DNA from: an uncultured Anaerolineae bacterium
GTDB taxonomy: Bacteria; Chloroflexota; Anaerolineae; Anaerolineales; Villigracilaceae
Direction of reading: 5' to 3'
DNA: 37,432 bases
NCBI GenBank assembly: GCA_903908605.1
Contig: CAIVSQ010000127.1
Location: 1 to 37,432 of the forward strand
How positions within the stretch are numbered: the first letter of the stretch is position 1; each line of letters begins with the position of its first letter. The notes below the pieces were generated by a model. That model did no database searches. It was given only the letters and a program-made list of their open reading frames with translations, and had not been told where the DNA came from. Shown here in pieces: positions 32,131 through 37,432 of the stretch. Made by a program: the position numbers and the translations under genes.

Positions 32131-33336
32131 TTGCGAGCCCTGGCGCGTACCCTGACGCTGCTGGCCTGCGGGCTATTGTTTGCCTGCCAGGTGCCCGCCA
32201 GCCAGTCCACCCCGCTTCCAACCACTGCCAGGTCAATTAGCATGCCAACCAACCCTCCAAGCCCCATGCCCACCCAGGCGCCAAGCCCATACCAGATTGA
32301 GATTATTGTCCGGACGGCTGAAAATTTTCACAGCCGTGAGGATATCAGCGCTTTCGTGGCGATGGCGGCCCGGCACCAGGTAAAGGTGATCAGCGTGTTG
32401 GTCAAACAGGACGAGGATGGCTTTATCTCCTCCGGGCAGGTCTTTTATCGCAGCAAGATTGCGCCGATTGCGCCTGGTTATATGAGGCTGGATGTGCTGC
32501 AGGTGATGCTGGAGGAAGCGCACGCGCGCGGCATACAGGTGCGGGCGTGGATGCCACAATTCCACGACCAGGTGGCGGCGCGCCAGCACCCGGAATGGCA
32601 GATGATGGCGCTACGCGATGGGCAGGTGCGCGCGTTTAGCGGCTCGGGGAATGAGGAGTATTTTGTGAACCCGCTCAACCCCGATGTTCAGCAGTACGAG
32701 CTTGGGTTGATCCGTGAGGTGGTCGAAAATTACGCGGTGGATGGCATTATGCTGGATTGGCTGCGTTTTGACGATTTCAACATGGATATGGGCGAGAGTA
32801 CGCGGGCTGCTTTTAAGGCCAAGACCGGTATCGACCCGCTGGAGATTGACCTTGCCAGCGAAAACCCGGCGCGGGCCGCCTGGAACGAGTTTCGCACGGA
32901 TGGGATTGGAGCTTATGCGCGGGCGGTGCGTGCCAGCCTGCCAAAGGGCATGCTGCTGGGGGTGTATATTTTGCCGCCCGAGTTTATTGAGTGCGGGCAG
33001 GACGCGGCAAAATTTAATAACCAGGTGGATTTCATCTCGCCGATGTGCTATAACCGCGATTGGGGCTTCCCGCTGGATTGGATTTGGGGCAGCTGCCTGC
33101 AAACGACGCGCCAGAAAGCCGGACCGGCCGCTGTGCTGCCGACATTGGAGATTGGCACGCGCACCACGCTTTCGGCCAGTGGGACGAGCGTGCCCAACCT
33201 GGGTGACGAACATTTTCACCAGATTTTGACCCATTTGCGGTATGATTACCCCCAGATAACGCGCCTATCGTGGTTTTTTCACGAGAGTTGGACCGAAGAA
33301 CTGCTTCAGCGCATCGAAATCATCAGTTCATGGTAA
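32131..33336 (+). CDS. GHL10-type glycosidase-like lipoprotein
   Basis: Exported lipoprotein of 401 aa: TTG start, short signal peptide ending LLFAC (C19), then a Pro/Ser/Thr linker to about residue 52. The rest is a TIM-barrel of the glycosyl-hydrolase-like GHL10 group: AHARGIQVRAWMP near 132, YAVDGIMLDWLRFDDF with D204 and D209, and FISPMCYNRDW near 305. These match the family's sugar-binding barrel positions. Starting at a later ATG (32242) would remove the signal peptide, so the TTG is preferred. Five bases separate it from the second permease pair, so it probably processes the glycan outside the membrane before import. Confidence 0.82.
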   Translation: MRALARTLTLLACGLLFACQVPASQSTPLPTTARSISMPTNPPSPMPTQAPSPYQIEIIVRTAENFHSREDISAFVAMAARHQVKVISVLVKQDEDGFISSGQVFYRSKIAPIAPGYMRLDVLQVMLEEAHARGIQVRAWMPQFHDQVAARQHPEWQMMALRDGQVRAFSGSGNEEYFVNPLNPDVQQYELGLIREVVENYAVDGIMLDWLRFDDFNMDMGESTRAAFKAKTGIDPLEIDLASENPARAAWNEFRTDGIGAYARAVRASLPKGMLLGVYILPPEFIECGQDAAKFNNQVDFISPMCYNRDWGFPLDWIWGSCLQTTRQKAGPAAVLPTLEIGTRTTLSASGTSVPNLGDEHFHQILTHLRYDYPQITRLSWFFHESWTEELLQRIEIISSW

Positions 33337-33349
33337 GGAAAGGGAAACC

Positions 33350-33985
33350 ATGCTTATTCACGCTAACAGCAAGCTGCTTTTTATTGGCGATTCGATTACG
33401 GATTGCGGACGTGAACGTCCATTTGGCGAGGGTGGGGGGCTTGGTAATGGGTATGTCAGCCTGGTGAATGCGCTTTTATGGGCGGCCCAGCCCGAAAACC
33501 CGGTGCGGGTGGTCAACGTGGGCACCAGCGGCAACACGGTGCGAGACCTGGACGAGCGCTGGCAGAAGGATGTGCTGGCTCAAAACCCGGACTGGCTGGC
33601 CATTATGATCGGGATCAACGATGTCTGGCGGCAGTTTGATGGGCCGCTGCAGAAGGAGTGGCATGTCTCCTTGGAGGAGTACGCCACCACCCTGGAGCGT
33701 TTGATACAGAACACGCGCCCGAGCCTGATGGGGCTGGTGCTGATGACGCCCTTTTTTATTGAACCAAATAAATCGGACCCGATGCGGGCGATGATGGATG
33801 AATATGGTGCCGTGGTGAAGCGCCTGGCTACCAAATACCAGGCGGTCTTTGTGGATACGCAGGCGGCTTTTGATGTGGTGCTGCAGCACAGCCACGCAAT
33901 GGGGATTGCCTGGGACCGGGTGCATCCTTTCTTGCCGGGGCACATGGTGATTGCCAGGGCTTTTGTACAGGCGATTGAGGCGTAG
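33350..33985 (+). CDS. SGNH/GDSL-family hydrolase (esterase)
   Basis: SGNH hydrolase of 211 aa. All four blocks are present: block I FIGDSITD with nucleophile S15, block II GTSGNT with N62, block III GIND with N90, and block V WDRVHP with catalytic D189 and H192. No signal peptide, so it is cytoplasmic. Many carbohydrate loci of this kind contain such an enzyme to remove acyl or acetyl groups from imported sugars, which fits its place at the end of the import operon, 13 bases behind the glycosidase-like gene. AAGGAAAGGGAA lies just upstream of the ATG. The hairpin that follows the stop ends the unit. Confidence 0.92.
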   Translation: MLIHANSKLLFIGDSITDCGRERPFGEGGGLGNGYVSLVNALLWAAQPENPVRVVNVGTSGNTVRDLDERWQKDVLAQNPDWLAIMIGINDVWRQFDGPLQKEWHVSLEEYATTLERLIQNTRPSLMGLVLMTPFFIEPNKSDPMRAMMDEYGAVVKRLATKYQAVFVDTQAAFDVVLQHSHAMGIAWDRVHPFLPGHMVIARAFVQAIEA

Positions 33986-34006
33986 GGGCACGGCAACGCC
34001 GTGCCC
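33986..34006. terminator. Hairpin between convergent genes
   Basis: GGGCACGGC / GCCGTGCCC, 9-bp perfect stem with loop AAC, immediately after the SGNH hydrolase stop. No T-run. It could end both converging transcripts. Confidence 0.5.
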
Positions 34007-34007
34007 A

Positions 34008-34802
34008 TTACGGGGTGTTATTTTGCAGGAAAGCGGTTACAAGCGGCCAGAAGGCGGCTTCTTTTTGTACGGCGTGGCCGGATTCCAAGATGTTATGTTG
34101 GTATGAGAACGGGTGGTGGTTGTCGGCCAGGCGCTTGAGGATTTGTTTGCTCATCGGTGTGGATGGCCAGATGGTATCTGCACGGGCTGAGATCAGCAAG
34201 AGTGGCCCACGCATCTGCTCGACCGGGATGGTGGCGGTTGCGACCTGTTTTTTGTTGAGGAGGGCCTGCTCGTAGACCTTTCGGTAACGGGATGTGAACA
34301 ATGCCATGATGAGTGCGGGTGAAAATGGCAGCGAGACAAAGGGGATGTCTTTGCCGGCGTAGGACCAGGACGATCCGAGTGGGCCTTTGGGAGCGCCGTT
34401 TGGAATGCCCTGCCAGGTCACGTGGCTGGGCACGGAGGCGATGACGGTCCTCACCTGCTGGTAACGACTGGCCAGCAATAAGGCCAGCTCAGCGCCCTTG
34501 GACCCGCCAAGGATGTTGTATTGATGGGGGATGTCCGTTTGCCGGGAGAGCCAGTCAAAGGCTTGCTCAAAATACTCAAGTGGAATTTTCTCGAGGGATT
34601 GCGGCAGTCCTTCTGTTTTGAAATAGGCCAGGCACAAGACCGGGTGACCCAGGTCGAGCAGGGGTTGGAGTTGTTCCTCGTGATCGGCAAAGGGCAGCCC
34701 GCCTTCAGAACCCCCCAATACAATGATTGCCCGGCCTTGTTGGCCGTCAACCTGATAAAAATTGGCGCGTAAACCATTTTCGGTGACATATTGTTTTTGC
34801 AT
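34008..34802 (-). CDS. BAAT / dienelactone-hydrolase-like alpha/beta hydrolase
   Basis: Alpha/beta hydrolase of 264 aa resembling the C-terminal catalytic domain of bile-acid-CoA:amino-acid N-acyltransferases and acyl-CoA thioesterases. The nucleophile elbow is LGGSKGAELAL (S101), the acid is D209 in SARADTIW, and the histidine is H243 in ESGHAV. GGSEGG at residues 30-35 forms the oxyanion region. No signal peptide: cytoplasmic. The substrate cannot be told from sequence; an ester or thioester is likely. GGAGA lies ten bases before the ATG. It is converging with the carbohydrate operon and forms its own leftward unit. Confidence 0.85.
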   Translation of the reverse strand: MQKQYVTENGLRANFYQVDGQQGRAIIVLGGSEGGLPFADHEEQLQPLLDLGHPVLCLAYFKTEGLPQSLEKIPLEYFEQAFDWLSRQTDIPHQYNILGGSKGAELALLLASRYQQVRTVIASVPSHVTWQGIPNGAPKGPLGSSWSYAGKDIPFVSLPFSPALIMALFTSRYRKVYEQALLNKKQVATATIPVEQMRGPLLLISARADTIWPSTPMSKQILKRLADNHHPFSYQHNILESGHAVQKEAAFWPLVTAFLQNNTP

Positions 34803-34874
34803 TGTTTTTCTCCAGGATGCGTTTTGCGATGATTGGGCTGCTGTGAAAATGTACCGATCTGATGATTAAGTTAT

Positions 34875-34920
34875 AAAAAGCGGTGCTGTGTGCAACCGGG
34901 TGACGGTTGGGTGGGACCGC
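34875..34920 (-). terminator. Possible terminator of the PhzF-like gene
   Basis: On the minus strand GCGGT (34916-34920) pairs with ACCGC (34880-34884), with an inner CAACCG/CGGTTG hairpin, followed by a run of five T (34875-34879). It lies 29 bases after the PhzF stop. Confidence 0.4.
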
Positions 34921-34948
34921 CAAAGGGGAATTGGTGTGGGATGACTGG

Positions 34949-35824
34949 TTAAAGGAATTCGCCCTGGGCTACGATGACGCTTTTGCCGCCGACGGAGATA
35001 TTGATGATGCCGTCATTTTGTTCGGCTCGCAAGAGCAAGAGCGAGGGTCTGCCAATTTCATAGCCCTGTTCACTGCGGATATCGAGCGTGTCTTTGCCAA
35101 AATAGCGATATTTCAGCAGGTAGCCGGCCAGGCAACCGTTGCCACTGCCCGTAGCGGGGTCTTCGGGGACACCGTAGTAGTCGACAAAAACCCTGACGCT
35201 GACCTGGTTTTGGGGTTGATGTGCTTCGGGACAAAAGACCAGGATGCCCTTTGCAACGGTATTGTTAATCAGCTTGAAATACTTTTCGCGCTCAACGCGG
35301 GCTTTTTTTAGGGCGGCCAGGTTTTTGAGGGGCACGATGAAAAATGGCAGGCCGGTGGAAACTTCTTGAATGGGAAAGCGCTGATCGATTTCAGCCACTT
35401 CCAGGTTGAGAACATCCGCCAGGGTGTTGGCCGGGTGTTGTTGGCCAAATACGGGTGGAACCTGTTTCATCCAGCCATAGCCATCCGGGCTAAAGCTGAC
35501 CGGAATTTGGCCTATCTTCAGATTGAGAACGAGGTGATCGGTTTTTCGCTGCAGGATTTCGTTGTGGATGATGTGCGCGGTGCCTAGCGTGGGATGACCC
35601 GCAAAGGGAACTTCCTCTTTGGGCGTAAATATGCGCACATCAAAACCAGCCTCGGTCTGTTCATCGGCGAGGATAAAGGTGGTTTCGGAAAAGTTGATTT
35701 CGCGGGCGATATTTTGCATTTCGTCGCTGGAGATGTTGGCTGCGCGACGAAAGACGGCCAACTGGTTGCCTGCAAATTTTGATTCGGCAAAAACGTCCAG
35801 GATGTAATAAGAAAGTTTGCTCAT
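34949..35824 (-). CDS. PhzF-family isomerase-like protein
   Basis: PhzF/diaminopimelate-epimerase-fold protein of 291 aa. The catalytic glutamate is E47 in INFSETTF, and the DPATGSGNGCLAGYL motif near residue 220 is a family hallmark. PFAGHPTLGTAH near residue 70 is the other signature. PhzF itself isomerises a phenazine precursor; most homologues have unknown substrates, and no other phenazine genes lie nearby, so a phenazine role is unlikely. The frame is open to 35923, but the ATG at 35824 (MSKLSYYILDVF) with GAGGAAA just upstream is preferred; the upstream extension crosses into the foreign-looking segment. Confidence 0.9.
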   Translation of the reverse strand: MSKLSYYILDVFAESKFAGNQLAVFRRAANISSDEMQNIAREINFSETTFILADEQTEAGFDVRIFTPKEEVPFAGHPTLGTAHIIHNEILQRKTDHLVLNLKIGQIPVSFSPDGYGWMKQVPPVFGQQHPANTLADVLNLEVAEIDQRFPIQEVSTGLPFFIVPLKNLAALKKARVEREKYFKLINNTVAKGILVFCPEAHQPQNQVSVRVFVDYYGVPEDPATGSGNGCLAGYLLKYRYFGKDTLDIRSEQGYEIGRPSLLLLRAEQNDGIINISVGGKSVIVAQGEFL

Positions 35825-35848
35825 GGCTTGTTTTTCCTCGGTGGATGA

Positions 35849-36640
35849 ATGGATGGTTGGGTCTGCAGCCTGGAGATCAGTGTCGACGACATCGATTGCA
35901 CCGAGGCAGACCTCGCCCTCCACCCGGGCATTGCCCCCGGTCCCTTTGTCCGGCTGTCGGTGGCTGACACCGGCCCGGGCATCGCCCCGGAAATCAGGGA
36001 CAGGATCTTCGACCCCTATTTCACCACCAAGGGGGTGGGCAAGGGCACCGGCATGGGGCTAGCCATCGTCGATGGCATCGTTCGCGGCTCCGGCGGCTTT
36101 ATCACCTGCGAGAGCGAACCCGGCAAGGGGACGGTCTTCGCCATCTACCTCCCCGCCTGCAACACCGAGGCGGTTGACACCGGCGATTCGACCGACAACA
36201 TCACCAAAGGCAGCGGCCATATCCTTCTGGTCGATGACGAGGAGATCCTCACCGAGATGGGCCAGACCATGCTCGAACGGCTCGGCTACTCGGTGACGAT
36301 CCGCACCAGCAGCCTCGCGGCCCTGACCACCTTCCAGAACGATCCCCATCGCTTCGACGCGGTGATCACCGACCAGACTATGCCGGGCATGACCGGTCTC
36401 GACCTTGCCCGGCGCATGCTCCAGATCCGGCCCGAGCTGCCGATCATCCTCTGCACCGGCTACAGCAACCTGATCGACGAGGCCCAAGCCAAGGCCTACG
36501 GCATCAAGGGCTTTGCCATGAAACCGCTGACCAAAAAAGATATTGCCGCTTTGCTCCATGCCGTGCTCGACCGGAACCACGCGCCCGCGGCCGGTCCCTT
36601 CATGCCCCGCGACGCCATCAAGGAGGCCATCGATGAATAG
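35849..36640 (+). CDS. Truncated hybrid histidine kinase: HATPase tail + receiver
   Basis: 5'-truncated: the frame opens at 35849 in non-homologous sequence and family similarity begins about LEISVDDID (35870). Residues 36-102 are the second half of a HATPase_c domain: DTGPGI (D-type ADP contact, 40-45), IFDPYFTTK and GKGTGMGLA; the phosphotransfer helix and N box are missing, so no kinase activity is expected. Residues 123-240 are an intact receiver: acidic pair D129/D130, phospho-acceptor D175, T203 and K225. The ending ATGA overlap starts the next gene. Codon use (CTC, ACC, GGC) differs from the preceding genes. Either a recombination/assembly junction or a decayed gene. Confidence 0.8.
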   Translation: MDGWVCSLEISVDDIDCTEADLALHPGIAPGPFVRLSVADTGPGIAPEIRDRIFDPYFTTKGVGKGTGMGLAIVDGIVRGSGGFITCESEPGKGTVFAIYLPACNTEAVDTGDSTDNITKGSGHILLVDDEEILTEMGQTMLERLGYSVTIRTSSLAALTTFQNDPHRFDAVITDQTMPGMTGLDLARRMLQIRPELPIILCTGYSNLIDEAQAKAYGIKGFAMKPLTKKDIAALLHAVLDRNHAPAAGPFMPRDAIKEAIDE

Positions 36641-37432
36641 CTCCGCGACCGCCCGTTTCGAAAACGGCCTCCAACCGGCAGCACCCCGCTGGCTTCTCCG
36701 TCTCCTGACTGCTATCCTGACCGCCGCCTTTCTCGGGGGGCTGTTTTTAATCAGCCTGTACAACTTTCTCCTGTTTCATGTTGTCGTCGAGCTGTGCACC
36801 ATCGGCATGGCTATCGCCATCTTTACTGTCGCCTGGAACACCCGTCACCTGGTCGACAATGATGCCTTTCTCATCCTGGGCCTGAGCTTTCTTGGTGTTG
36901 CCCTGATCACCCTGCTCCACACCCTCGCCTACAAGGGCATGGCCCTACTCGCCAACACCGGCGGCGCCAATATGGCCACCCAGTTCTGGATCGCCGCCCG
37001 TTTCCTCGAGGCAACCGCCTTGCTCGCCTTCCCGCTCTCGCTGCAGCGCCGATATCCGGCGATGTTCCATGTTGTGCTCTGGGGTGTGCTGCCCGTGCTG
37101 CTCGTGTTCTCCATTATTGGCTGGCCGATTTTTCCCGACTGTTTCATCGAAGGCACGGGGCTGACCACCTTCAAAATAGCCAGCGAATATCTGTTCTGTC
37201 TGGCGGGACTCACTGCCCTTGTCCTCCTCCACCGCCGCCGCAGCCACCTTGACCGCACCGTCTACCTCCTCGTCTCCCTGGGGATTGCTCTCTCCATCGG
37301 TGGCGAACTCTTTTTCACCCTGTACACGAGCGTCACCAGTCTTGTGAACGCCACTGGGCATTTCATGCATCTGGCCTCTGTCTTCCTTTTGTATCAAGCC
37401 CTGATCCACTCCAGCCTTAAACGGCCGCTGGA
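36633..37432 (+). CDS. MASE3-domain sensor, 5' part (runs off window)
   Basis: Starts with ATG 36633, overlapping the receiver gene stop by eight bases, and AAGGAGG lies seven bases upstream. The 266 visible residues form about seven transmembrane helices with the MASE3 signature: LYNFLLFHVVVELCTIGMA near residue 45, LLHTLAYKGMALL near 95, and TQFWIAARFLEA near 115, with FCLAGL later. MASE3 heads membrane sensor histidine kinases and diguanylate cyclases; the catalytic part lies beyond the window end. It is the second gene of a two-component set with the receiver upstream. The style of sequence resembles sulfate-reducing Desulfobacterota rather than the Chloroflexota-like genes to the left. 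Confidence 0.82.
   Translation, partial: MNSSATARFENGLQPAAPRWLLRLLTAILTAAFLGGLFLISLYNFLLFHVVVELCTIGMAIAIFTVAWNTRHLVDNDAFLILGLSFLGVALITLLHTLAYKGMALLANTGGANMATQFWIAARFLEATALLAFPLSLQRRYPAMFHVVLWGVLPVLLVFSIIGWPIFPDCFIEGTGLTTFKIASEYLFCLAGLTALVLLHRRRSHLDRTVYLLVSLGIALSIGGELFFTLYTSVTSLVNATGHFMHLASVFLLYQALIHSSLKRPL

Noticed and set aside
34892-34910. CAACCG / CGGTTG pair as an independent regulatory site
   Set aside because: Better explained as the inner helix of the possible PhzF terminator.
34949-35824. PhzF-like gene as evidence of phenazine biosynthesis
   Set aside because: No other phz genes nearby; the family is broad and mostly of unknown substrate.

Overview
The window reads as a bacterial chromosome fragment, most likely from the Chloroflexota (Anaerolineae-like). 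This rests on the overall gene repertoire: lipoprotein sugar-binding proteins with Pro/Thr/Ala-rich linkers, chains of MalF/MalG-type permeases without an ATPase, an NHL-TPR-YIP1 membrane protein, a DUF5696-like lipoprotein and SGNH hydrolases. The assignment is inference. The last ~1.57 kb (from about 35,860) looks different in codon style and gene content (hybrid histidine kinase tail plus a MASE3 sensor, Desulfobacterota-like). It begins in the middle of a kinase domain, so it is either a recombination scar or an assembly chimera.

Layout. 1-2,161: nicotinamide riboside salvage (nadR-pnuC, minus strand) between two copies of a CACGGAG-type intergenic repeat. 2,162-7,892: a small anchored protein, a DUF1295 membrane protein, a FemAB-like transferase, a D-cysteine desulfhydrase/ACC-deaminase-family enzyme, a GNAT acetyltransferase and an MFS transporter. 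7,953-15,296: a segment bounded by two ~112-bp direct repeats, each with a long hairpin. It opens with a promoter and a yybP-ykoY (Mn2+) riboswitch with an intrinsic terminator. It continues with small unknown genes (one a His/Asp-rich double zinc-ribbon protein), a lamin-tail-domain protein, a DedA protein, a P-type Ca2+/Mn2+ ATPase and a GT4 glycosyltransferase.

15,349-33,985 is a large carbohydrate locus. An N-acetylhexosamine-kinase-like gene and a ChbG/YdjC deacetylase run leftwards. A LacI regulator with two tandem ACCGGT-centred operator candidates runs rightwards, followed by a sugar-binding lipoprotein, a GDPD phosphodiesterase, a 960-aa binding protein with two duplicated N-terminal sandwich-like modules, a permease pair, an NHL-TPR-YIP1 protein, a DUF5696-like lipoprotein, a small membrane protein, a second permease pair, a GHL10-type glycosidase-like lipoprotein and an SGNH hydrolase. 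No ABC ATPase is present, so a shared MsmX/UgpC-type ATPase would have to be encoded elsewhere. My reading is that two uptake systems, surface glycan processing and intracellular amino-sugar handling are co-regulated here, and that the NHL/YIP1 and DUF5696 proteins are undescribed partners.

34,008-35,824 holds two minus-strand enzymes (a dienelactone-hydrolase/BAAT-like hydrolase and a PhzF-family protein), followed by the foreign-looking kinase fragments. I saw no rRNA, tRNA, CRISPR array or transposase.
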